This document shows positions 14,646-23,000 of a DNA stretch of 42,262 bases, in pieces (within the stretch, counting starts at the first letter, position 1; each line of letters opens with the position of its first letter). The translations under genes were made by a program, and so were the position numbers. Origin of the DNA: Polyangiaceae bacterium (GTDB taxonomy: Bacteria > Myxococcota_A > Polyangia > Polyangiales > Polyangiaceae); the NCBI GenBank assembly GCA_023150915.1, contig JAKLKA010000055.1:1-42262 (forward strand). Reading direction: 5' to 3'. The notes beneath the pieces are model-generated. The model saw only the letters and a list, made by a program, of their open reading frames with translations. It had not been told where the DNA came from and searched no databases.

Positions 14646-16352
14646 TCAGTCGTGAATCACCACCAGGCTGCCGGGGCGGTCGGCGGACGACCACGCGCCG
14701 TGCCAGCCCGCCGGTAGCGGCGGATCGGTGTTCGAGAACACCCACTTGGCGTCCAGCGGCGCCAGGTTCACGCAGCCGTGGCTCATCTGCACGCCGAAGT
14801 TCCGGTGCCAGAACGCGCCGTGGAGCGCGTACGAATTGTGGAAGTAGAGCACGTAGGGCACATCTTCGATGCTGTACGGCAGATCCCCGGCGGCCGAGCC
14901 GTCGCCGTCCATGGTGGTGGTGACGTGCTTCTCGCGCATGCGCCACTGCCCGGTGGGGGTCGAGTGGTCCTTGTCCTTGACGGTGCTCTTCTTGCCGCTC
15001 GAGATCAGCGTGGCGTAGATCGGTTTGTCGCCCTGGTAGACCACCAGCGTCTGCTCGCCCAGGTTCACGTCGACCCAGCGCTCGCCGGGCTTCAGATCCT
15101 TCGGCGGCGGGCCCGGTCGGGTGACCCGGATGTGGATGTTCTTCACCCACGTGCCGTCGCGGGCCTCGCTGTAGCGCGCGCCGCCGACGTCTTCTTCGCG
15201 GCCGGTGAGCAAGATGGGCGTGAAGACCTCGATGGCCTTTGCGGGCTTGGTCTTCTTGGTGGCGAGATCGATCTCGTAGCTGGGCGCCGTCTTGCGCCCG
15301 CCGTACACCCAGCCCACCGGCAGCTGCGCCGTGGTGCCGTCGAGCTCGATGCCCTTGAACTTGGCGCCGGCCGTCAGCCAGAACCGATCGGCGGGCGCGA
15401 TCAGGCCCTTGGTGGACTTGTACCAGGTGCGGCCGTTCCAGCTGAAGGTCTTGTCGACCGCGATGTAGAAGCCGGTGACCATGCGCTGAGCGAGGATGTC
15501 GTCCGAGTCCTCTTTCAGCTTGTTCAGCGTGATTTCGTGGAGCTTGTCCTTCGCGTCGTCGCGCTGCCACCACGGATCGGCGCTGGCGTCGGGGGCCGCT
15601 GCGGCCGGCGTGCCGCCGTCTTGATCCGAGAGCGCCGGATCGGCGGTCAGCGACGCCGCGCGGGTGTCGTCCGACTTCTCGCCGTCCTTCTCTTCACGCT
15701 CTTTCTCCTCGCGCTCTTTCGCCTCTTTCGCCCGCTTGGCCTTGGCTTCGGCCAGATAGGGCTCGTACTTGTGCATCTGATCGCGCGACGGCACCGAGCG
15801 ATAGAGCGGAGTGCCATTCTTGGCGTTGCGCGCGTAAGGGTAGGGGAGCACCTCTTGCCAGTCGGGTTGCTTGATGGCGAACTTGACCTGCGGGTGACTC
15901 AGGTCGGTGGTGCCCAGGTTGCTGCACACCCAGCCGCCGCTCACCACCTCGAGCCAGCCCGAGCTGCAGCTCTTGCCCGGGACCGGCTTGTCTTTGACCG
16001 CGATCTTGCCGCCGCTGCGCACGTAGCCGAGCTTCGTCTTTTGATCGAAGTCGCGGGTCGGGTACACGGCGGCGGCCGGCGAGGTCACCACGAACCAGGG
16101 GCCCGCGTGCTCGGCCGGCGCAGTGGGTGCGGAGCCGGCATCGGGCAGGGGCGCCGGCGGCGCGGCGCTGGCGGCGCGCTCGGCGCTGGGGCGGGGCGTC
16201 AGCTCGTCGGGCAGCGTGGGGCTGCCGACCACCCCCGGCGCGCCCGGCCCGGGCTGGGCCGAGCCCTCTCCAGGGGGAGCCTGGCGCTCGCACCCCGCGA
16301 GCGCGACGGCCCCCAGGACCAGGGCGGTGCAATGTCGGGAAGGTCGGGGCAT
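14646..16352 (-). CDS. L,D-transpeptidase (YkuD) lipoprotein
   Basis: A 568-residue cell-wall enzyme. ATG 16350-16352 gives a lipoprotein signal (MPRPSRHCTALVLGAVALAG, then Cys 21); the longer upstream frame overlaps the divergent gene and was rejected. A Pro/Ala linker is followed by an SH3-like region (about 85-160, GWLEVVSGGWVCSN) and a charged coiled stretch (AKRAKEAKEREEKEREEKDG). The YkuD domain occupies the last 135 residues: VDVNLGEQTLVVYQGDKPIY, HSTPTGQWRM, YALHGAFWH and the active site VQMSHGCVNLAP with catalytic Cys 527. YkuD enzymes make 3-3 peptidoglycan cross-links or attach proteins to the wall. The active-site residues look intact. Confidence 0.92.
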   Translation of the reverse strand: MPRPSRHCTALVLGAVALAGCERQAPPGEGSAQPGPGAPGVVGSPTLPDELTPRPSAERAASAAPPAPLPDAGSAPTAPAEHAGPWFVVTSPAAAVYPTRDFDQKTKLGYVRSGGKIAVKDKPVPGKSCSSGWLEVVSGGWVCSNLGTTDLSHPQVKFAIKQPDWQEVLPYPYARNAKNGTPLYRSVPSRDQMHKYEPYLAEAKAKRAKEAKEREEKEREEKDGEKSDDTRAASLTADPALSDQDGGTPAAAAPDASADPWWQRDDAKDKLHEITLNKLKEDSDDILAQRMVTGFYIAVDKTFSWNGRTWYKSTKGLIAPADRFWLTAGAKFKGIELDGTTAQLPVGWVYGGRKTAPSYEIDLATKKTKPAKAIEVFTPILLTGREEDVGGARYSEARDGTWVKNIHIRVTRPGPPPKDLKPGERWVDVNLGEQTLVVYQGDKPIYATLISSGKKSTVKDKDHSTPTGQWRMREKHVTTTMDGDGSAAGDLPYSIEDVPYVLYFHNSYALHGAFWHRNFGVQMSHGCVNLAPLDAKWVFSNTDPPLPAGWHGAWSSADRPGSLVVIHD

Positions 16353-16503
16353 GGGTCGGTCGGCCCTTCGGGGTCTAGTAGCCGTTGTCATCCTGTCCAG
16401 CCACTTTCTGAGGGGCCGTCCGGCCCGGCTGGAATGCGAGCCACGTGCCAGGCGTGAAATCCCGGGTTCGCCCGTCGAACCGGTGAAGGCTATCTTGCAG
16501 CGC

Positions 16504-17892
16504 GTGGCGATCGGACCTGAGTGGCGTGGGCAGCGGGACACGACCCAGAGCCGCTTCTTCCGGGTTCTGGCCGTCTCGGTCCTGATCCACGCGCCCCTCA
16601 CGCCGGTGATCGGCCTCTTGGGCCTGATGGGGCTCCTGGCCGGCAAGCCCGGGGACGAGCCGCCGCCCGCCGATCCCATCACCGCCATCCCCATCGATCT
16701 GGTGGCCGACGAGCGCCCGAGCGCGCCGCCGCCCGCCGAGACCGCGAAGCCCGAGCCCCCGCCCGAGCCCACCCACCCCGCGCCCGACGACCCGTTCGCC
16801 GAGATCAAGGACGACGACGACCCGCCGCCCGAGCCGGTGGCGAAGCCCAAGCCGCGGCCCGACGCCGGCGCGCCCGACGCCGGCCCGGCCGACGCCGGCA
16901 CCAGCATCGGCGACCCGGTGGCGATGGCCGGCGGCGCCGGCAAGATCGTGGACGCGAACGCGAACGTGCGCCTGATCGTGTTCAACGATCGGATCCGCAA
17001 TCACCCGCTCGGGGCGCGCATCGGCACGCTGCTCGGTGGCGCCGAGCAGTGGAAGGACTTCTTCGGGCCCACTGGGCTCGATCCGATCAAAGACGTGGAT
17101 CGCATCTTGATCGCCGGACCGCAGCTCCGAAAGTCGGCAGACGTGGTGGCGGTGCTGCGGGTGAACGTGCCAAACGACAAGCTGCGCGCCGCGGTCGACG
17201 CGCTGGTGCAGCGCGACGCCCAGGGCGGGTGGCTGGACGCGGGCGTGCCGGCGGCGCGCCTACAGGCCGATCGTGCCGAGCGGTTGCTGGTGCTGCCGGC
17301 GCCGCAGATCTTGGTGATGGCCCCGCCCAGCGCCGAGAAGCACGCGCTCTCGCTGGGGTCGGGCCTCAAGTTCCCGAACCCCAAGGGCAACGAGGCACTG
17401 ACCACGTTCGTGGTGACGCCCTGGCGGGCGTTCGTCGGCATTCCGTTCGAGATCCCGAAGAGCATCAAGTGGGTGCGGATGAAGATCACGCCCACCTCGG
17501 ACGGCGGCGCGGTGGCGGACCTGGTGGCAGAAGACGAGTCGCCCGAGAGCGCGGCGAAGCACGCCGAGGAGCTGGCCGCCGCCATCGACCAGGTCACCCA
17601 CCCGAAGGTGCTGGGCTTCCAGGTGGTGGCGCTGCTCGAGCCCATCAGCCTGAAGCCCGTCGGCAGCGAGATCCACGGCAGCGTGGTGGCGACGCCAAAG
17701 CAACTGGCCCGGCTGCTCGAGGCGGTGTCGGCCTATGCCAAAGAGCTGGCCGAAGAGGCCGCCCGCAAGGCCGCGGCCAAGGCGGCCAAAGACGGCGGGG
17801 CGCCTGGCGCCGATTCGGGCGCGAGCGACGGCGGCAAGCCGGCGAAGGACGGCGGCGCGCGGCCGAGCGTGGCCGACGCGGGCGCGGACTGA
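16504..17892 (+). CDS. TonB-like-layout membrane protein, unknown C-terminal domain
   Basis: About 462 residues from GTG 16504 (GTG 16483 is also in frame). Layout: a short cytoplasmic N-terminus, one transmembrane helix (VLAVSVLIHAPLTPVIGLLG), a long Pro/Glu/Lys/Ala linker (about 45-125) that ends in DAG repeats, then a mixed alpha/beta domain from about 150 (NVRLIVFNDRIRNHPLG, KDVDRILIAGPQLRKSADVV) and a charged Ala/Lys/Asp-rich tail. The N-terminal half is built like TonB, but the C-terminal domain is not a TonB domain. It looks like a recurring myxobacterial family of unknown function. The stop at 17890-17892 directly abuts the stop of the next, convergent gene. Confidence 0.72.
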   Translation: MAIGPEWRGQRDTTQSRFFRVLAVSVLIHAPLTPVIGLLGLMGLLAGKPGDEPPPADPITAIPIDLVADERPSAPPPAETAKPEPPPEPTHPAPDDPFAEIKDDDDPPPEPVAKPKPRPDAGAPDAGPADAGTSIGDPVAMAGGAGKIVDANANVRLIVFNDRIRNHPLGARIGTLLGGAEQWKDFFGPTGLDPIKDVDRILIAGPQLRKSADVVAVLRVNVPNDKLRAAVDALVQRDAQGGWLDAGVPAARLQADRAERLLVLPAPQILVMAPPSAEKHALSLGSGLKFPNPKGNEALTTFVVTPWRAFVGIPFEIPKSIKWVRMKITPTSDGGAVADLVAEDESPESAAKHAEELAAAIDQVTHPKVLGFQVVALLEPISLKPVGSEIHGSVVATPKQLARLLEAVSAYAKELAEEAARKAAAKAAKDGGAPGADSGASDGGKPAKDGGARPSVADAGAD

Positions 17893-19044
17893 TCAGCCGC
17901 GACCCTGCTGCGAGAGCGCGGCCAGCATCGCGTCGGCGCGCGCGGGGTCGACGGCGCCGACGCAGACGCGACGCCCCTTCTTGGGTTCGACCACCAGCCG
18001 GCAGCGGCCGCGGGCGGTGTCCGAGAGCACCGTCAGGCCGTAGTCGATGGCGAGCCCGAGCGCGACCACCACCAGGCCCATGCCCAAGAGCTGCGCCGAG
18101 CCGCCGGGCACGCGGGCACCGTCGACGAACAGCCCCACGCCGACGTAGCTGCCGACCGCCAGCGTGAACAGCCCCAGGTAGAGCCCGAGGCGCGGGTAGC
18201 GGACCTCGCGCGTGACCCGCGCCAGGTTGGCCAGTGGGATCAGGGTCTCGTGCTTGCCCAGCACGCGCCCGAGGAGCTCGGTGCGGTGCGACAGCTCGAG
18301 CCCGCGATCGCTCAGGCGCACTTCGGCCGGTTGCTTGAATGCCAGGCCCAGCTTGCCGAGCAGGCGCGCGCCGCGGGCGACGAACAAGAGCCCGGTGAGC
18401 GCCAGCAGAGTGGTCGCGATGGGGCCGCGCGCCGCCGGAGACAGCTCGCCGTCGAGGCGGGGTGCGCTGGCGGCGCTGCCTCGGCCCAGCAGCGCGCGGA
18501 CCAGCGGATCTCGGGTGCTGCTGGCCAGCTCGACGGCGGCGGCGCGACCGCGCTCGCTGCCGCTGGCGGCCAGCGCCGCCAGGGCCGCGGTGGCCGTGGC
18601 CGGATCGTCGGCGCGCGACGGCTCGGCGATCGAGCCGAGAGCGCGCCAGAACGCGCCGACCTTCTCGGGATCGATGACCGCGTCCATCACCAAGAGCGGG
18701 TTGATGCGGGTGTGCGCCGCAAGCCACGCCAGCTCTTTCGCCCGCGCGAGCTCGGTCTCGGGGGCGCTGGGAAAATCGACCGTGGTGCCCAGGGCCAAGA
18801 GCACCGCGATCAGCAGCGCCTCGGACTCGGTGTCGGCGCCGCGCTCGAAGATCGCCGCCAGGTTGCCGTGCGCCGTCTCGGCGATGGCCGGATCGACCGC
18901 CACGCTCGAGCGCGGGAACGCGCGGTCGCCGGCGCTCACCGCCTGGTCGCGGGCCGAGCGCACCGCTGCGACGAGCTCGGGCAGGCTCGCGAGCCCACGC
19001 AGCTCGGCGACGAAGGCGCGGGGGTCGGGCGGGTCCAGAGCCAT
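17893..19044 (-). CDS. Hypothetical membrane protein
   Basis: A 383-residue protein. The first about 210 residues are soluble and helical, rich in Ala/Glu/Arg. This is followed by one hydrophobic segment (IATTLLALTGLLFVARGARL), a short PH-like or beta-sandwich stretch (AEVRLSDRGLELSHRTELLG with LIPLANLARVTREVR) and two more membrane helices (LYLGLFTLAVGSYVGVGLFV and LLGMGLVVVALGLAIDYGLT), then a cytoplasmic tail. The middle part resembles bacterial membrane-anchored PH domains, but this is tentative. It is encoded tail to tail with the preceding gene with no gap. The function is unknown. Confidence 0.72.
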   Translation of the reverse strand: MALDPPDPRAFVAELRGLASLPELVAAVRSARDQAVSAGDRAFPRSSVAVDPAIAETAHGNLAAIFERGADTESEALLIAVLLALGTTVDFPSAPETELARAKELAWLAAHTRINPLLVMDAVIDPEKVGAFWRALGSIAEPSRADDPATATAALAALAASGSERGRAAAVELASSTRDPLVRALLGRGSAASAPRLDGELSPAARGPIATTLLALTGLLFVARGARLLGKLGLAFKQPAEVRLSDRGLELSHRTELLGRVLGKHETLIPLANLARVTREVRYPRLGLYLGLFTLAVGSYVGVGLFVDGARVPGGSAQLLGMGLVVVALGLAIDYGLTVLSDTARGRCRLVVEPKKGRRVCVGAVDPARADAMLAALSQQGRG

Positions 19045-19118
19045 GCCGGTGCTTCCGATATCCGAACGCCCGAGAAACCGCCAGCCATTGTCGCCGGGCG
19101 GCCGATTGTCGGCTCGGG

Positions 19119-19523
19119 TCAGGCCAGGCCGCGGGGCAGGGCCAGGGCCGCGGCGGGCTTTTCCGGCGAATCGTCGGGCAGCTGCCGGTTGTCGTCATCC
19201 ACCCGGACCACCCGCGGAAGGTGGGCCCGGGCCTCGTCCGGGGTCATGTCGGCGAAGGTGGCCAGGATGACCTTGTCCCCGGGCCGGCAGAGGTGGGCGG
19301 CGGCGCCGTTGATGCACATCACCCCCGAGCCCCGGTCGCCCGCGATGGCATAGGTCACGAGCCGGGTCCCGCGCGTCACGTTCCAGACGTGGATGGCTTC
19401 GTGGGGCAGGATCTCGGCGGCCTCCATCAGGCCGGCGTCGATGGTCACGCTGCCCTCGTAGTCCAGATCGGCGTGGGTGACGGTGGCGCGGTGGATCTTC
19501 GACTTGAACACGTTGAGCTTCAT
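19119..19523 (-). CDS. panD: Aspartate 1-decarboxylase proenzyme
   Basis: A 134-residue PanD of normal length, converting L-aspartate to beta-alanine for pantothenate and CoA synthesis. The proenzyme self-cleaves between Gly24 and Ser25 (DYEGSVTID) to form the pyruvoyl group. The typical segments follow: [59 protein letters not shown] and the C-terminal [12 protein letters not shown]. The C-terminus is slightly extended. It is divergent from the small gene at 19732, with no other pan genes near. No RNA regulatory element is visible. Confidence 0.95.
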   Translation of the reverse strand: MKLNVFKSKIHRATVTHADLDYEGSVTIDAGLMEAAEILPHEAIHVWNVTRGTRLVTYAIAGDRGSGVMCINGAAAHLCRPGDKVILATFADMTPDEARAHLPRVVRVDDDNRQLPDDSPEKPAAALALPRGLA

Positions 19524-19657
19524 GGCTCACCTCGCATGGGTCGCGACATGGAGGCCCGCAAAGCGCAGGTCCACCTGCCGGACGCCGGGGAAATTACGCG
19601 GCCATCGCCCGCGGGGCAAGCCGACCCGCGATCGGAACTTGGCCCGTCTGCGCCCGC

Positions 19658-19700
19658 CCCGTTACGGGATGGGGACAGCCCGGCGTGCCCCGAAACGGGG
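19658..19700. other. Two small palindromes upstream of the 19732 gene
   Basis: An odd palindrome CCCGTTACGGG (19658-19668) and a hairpin CCCCG-AAA-CGGGG (19688-19700) lie in the divergent intergenic stretch between panD and the 19732 gene. They could act as an operator or a leader stem-loop for either gene. There is no poly-T tract, so a terminator is unlikely. Confidence 0.35.
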
Positions 19701-19731
19701 ACCCGGCGAGGCGAGATTCCGGGAGACGACG

Positions 19732-19983
19732 ATGAGTGCCAAGGCCGAGATGCTCGATACCCTGAGGACGATGCTTCGGGACGTGTTCCGCCTGCGTAAC
19801 GACGGCGTGGCCTATGCCCGCCTCGCACGCGCCCACGGCTACGTGGACGGCTACATGCGGGCGCTGCTGGAGGCCAACGTGTGCGAAAAGCGCGAGCTTC
19901 TGGCGCTGGTGGCCGAAGAGCGGTCGCACGTCGACGGTCCGGCCACGGCCGAGGTGTCGAGCGCTGCCATCGTGGCGGCCTGA
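19732..19983 (+). CDS. Small hypothetical protein
   Basis: An 83-residue protein from ATG 19732, with a plausible ribosome-binding site (GGGAG, 8 bases upstream). It is all-helical and acidic, with aromatic and Arg clusters (MLRDVFRLRNDGVAYARLAR, AHGYVDGYMRALLEA). It has one internal cysteine and no membrane or signal sequence. Upstream reading in the same frame is discarded as non-coding. It is divergent from panD and converges on the large lipoprotein frame ending at 20009. Function unknown. Confidence 0.7.
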   Translation: MSAKAEMLDTLRTMLRDVFRLRNDGVAYARLARAHGYVDGYMRALLEANVCEKRELLALVAEERSHVDGPATAEVSSAAIVAA

Positions 19984-20008
19984 GCGCGCGCGGGCCGGGC
20001 GCCGGCCC

Positions 20009-23000
20009 CTACGGCGTCACGATGCTGACGTCGCCTTCGGACCGCGGCTTGGCTCGGCGCCACCAGGTCAGGACCTCGGTCTTGCTGCCCGAGACCAGCA
20101 CCTTGTTGAAGCCGCCGGCGAACTCGCTCACGCCCAGGTCCTTCTTGGTCCAGGTGTGGGTCGCGCCCGACGCCTTGCCCACCGCCCAGCGCGCCTTGCC
20201 GCGGGTCGCGTCCTGGTAGGCGATCAGCACGTCGCCGCCGCTGCCGATGGCAATCGACGAGTCGGCGCCGACCACGGCCTGGCCTTCCGGCACCACGCCG
20301 TCGTCCACCACCTCGGCCTTGCCGGGCGTCGTGCCGCCGGCGATCTTGTTGTAGAGTAGGCTCTCGTCGAAGCCGTGCACGTAGGCCACGTGCCAGTCGC
20401 CGGCTGCGTCCACCGCCAGGCTGGCGCCGATCCCCACGTCGCCGGTGTCGATCGGGCCCTTGGCGTCGGTGCCCTGACCGTCGACCAGCAGGGCGGGCTG
20501 CCACTTCCCGCCCTCTTGCCGGGCGGCCATCAGGTTGCCGTGGATGCGGTCGTAGAACACCAGCCCCAGCCCCGACTTGGTCTCGGCCAGTGACACGTAG
20601 AGCCCCGCCGCCTCGGGGAAGGCGTCGGGGTACACCTTGTCGAACACCTTCTGGCAGGCCTTCTCGCCGGCGGTGTCGAAGCACTCTTCGCCGCTGCCGC
20701 ACTTGGCGCAGCCCGAGGCCTTGGGCTCGCACTTGAGCGTGTCGGCTCGGCACGCGCCGGTCGCGCACATGAAGGCGCGGCAGGGCGTCTTGTCGTCGAC
20801 GTACACGTCCTCGAAGCTCCAGTCCGAGTCGGCGGTGGGCGTTTCTTTCGACGCCTTCGCGATCCGCACGCCGCTCTTGCCGGCGCCGGCGGCGCCGGGC
20901 TCGATGAACAGGTAGGCGATCACGGGCTTGTCGCCGACCCGCAGCAGCTTGGCGTAGCGCCCGATGTCGCTGTTCGCCTTCTTCTGCACGGTGTGCGTCG
21001 CCCAGCTCTTGCCGTCCAGGCTGGCGAACTTGAGCGCGCGGTTCTTGGCGTCGAAGTACGCCACCTGGGGCGTGTCGCCCGCCAGCGCGATGCTGGTCCA
21101 CAGGCCGACGTCGTCGCCCGCCTCGACCAGGCCGCCGCGGAAGCCCTTCACGTCGTTGTACTTCGGATCGGCGGGCCCGCCGGACTCGCCGGGTTCGAGA
21201 TCGGGGTCCACCGCCGGCAGGCCGTCGACGCTCTCCCAGGCCACCTTCTGCCCGTCCCATTTGCCCACCACCAGATCGCCCCAGACGTACATGCTCTGGC
21301 CGTTCTCTTCGGTGGTGCCGTAGCCGAAGTCGTTGTAGCCGGCGACCCACACCGTGCCGTCGCTGCCGACGGCTGCCGAGGCGTACGCGCCCACCAGCCC
21401 CGGCTCGAGGGTCTCGCAACCTTCGATGTCGGGGCAGACCTTGGCGGCCTTGCCCGTCTCGTCGTCGCTGCCGCACGAGCAGCCCGAGAACGACGACGCG
21501 ACGGCCATCAGCGCGAAGCCCCCGGCCACCCGCGCGCGGTGCGACAACCGGCGCCGCCGGCGCAGCGAGAGCGCGATCCCGAGCCCGGCCACGGCCAGCG
21601 CGGCGTACCACGGGCTGGAACCATCGGCGCCTGCCACCCGGCAGCCGCAGCTGCTGCCCGCGCCCCCGAGCGAGGCGTCGGCCTTGCCGTTGATCAGCGC
21701 GTGCTTGGTCTCGGCCACGTTGCCCTCTTCGTCCACCGCCTGCACGCGCAGGTGCTTCGCACCCTGCACCGCCACGCTGTCGAGGGCGCTGGCGGTGGTC
21801 CACTCGCCGAACTCGGCGTCGTCCAGCGCCCAGCGCACCTTCACCGCGGGCCGCTCGGACACCACGTCGTCCACCGACAGGTCCATCGAGCCGTTCTTCA
21901 CGCGCTTGGCGAAGCTGACCGCGGGCGGCGTCTTGTCGACCCGGACCTGGATCACGGCCGGCGTCGGGTCCATGGTCTGGGGCTGCCCGACCACGCGCGA
22001 GCGCACCTCGATGGTGTGCTTCATCTGGATCGAGAGCGACGGCGCGCGCACCTTCAGCCAGCGCTGGCTGGTCCACGGGTGCCAGAGGCCGCCGTTCAGG
22101 CGGTATTGCCACTCGAGCGCCCGCGAGCCGTCGTCACCGCTCGAGCCCAGCTTCAGCGCGATCTCGGGCGCGTTGTCGTCGCTCAGAGTCGGCAGGCTGA
22201 GCCCCGCGAGCTCGACGCGCTTGTCAGAGACCTCGACGCTGGTGTCGAGCGTGTCGGTGTCGATGTTGCCCGGCTTGACCGGCGCCAGCGCCAGCCCGGC
22301 GAAGAGCGCCAGGTAGCGGTCGGTGCCCTTCTCGAGCCGGGTCAGGCCGGGGCTGCCCTGGCCGGCGACCGACGGCGGAATGTTGAGCGAGAGCCCGTAG
22401 CTCGAGAGCTGGGACGACAGATCGATGGGGTTGATGGCCCCGCCCAGCGCCGAGCCGATCTGATCGGCCACGATGCTCGCCAGGCTCTTGGCGGCCTTCT
22501 TCTCGTCCTCGCGCAAGAGCGAGTTCTTGAGCGAGGGGTTGTTCAGCTCCACCTTGTCGAGCACCGGCGCCAGGCCCGCGCTGGTCACGTCCAGGTTGAC
22601 CGGGGCGACCACGTCGAAGCTGGCGGTGAAGGCCCGGATGAAGCGGTCGCTCGACCAGACATAGAAGTCGATCTCGAGCTTGTTCATCGTCACCTTCAGC
22701 AGCGGGTCGGCCGCCAGATCGGTGCCCTTGCCCACCACCACGCTCGGCGGCTCTTGCGGGCGAATCACCAGCGCCAGCGGCGCCGAGGCCTTCTGCCGGG
22801 CCAGCTCGGAGAAGCTGGGGATGAGCAGGCCGATGGTGTTCGAGTTGAGCAGCGAGCCCAGGGTGCCCGAGCCCACGCCCAGGCAGAGCGCGCCGCTGTT
22901 GTAGATCGCGCCCAGCGCATAGTTCAGATAGCGCTCGCTGATTGCGACCCCGAGGTGCGGGCCGGGGCCGGTCCAGTTGGGGATGCCCTTGTCGAACAGC

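Noticed and set aside
14646-17000. Longer start for the L,D-transpeptidase (to 17000)
   Set aside because: The extension overlaps the divergent plus-strand gene and lacks a signal; ATG 16352 yields a lipobox.
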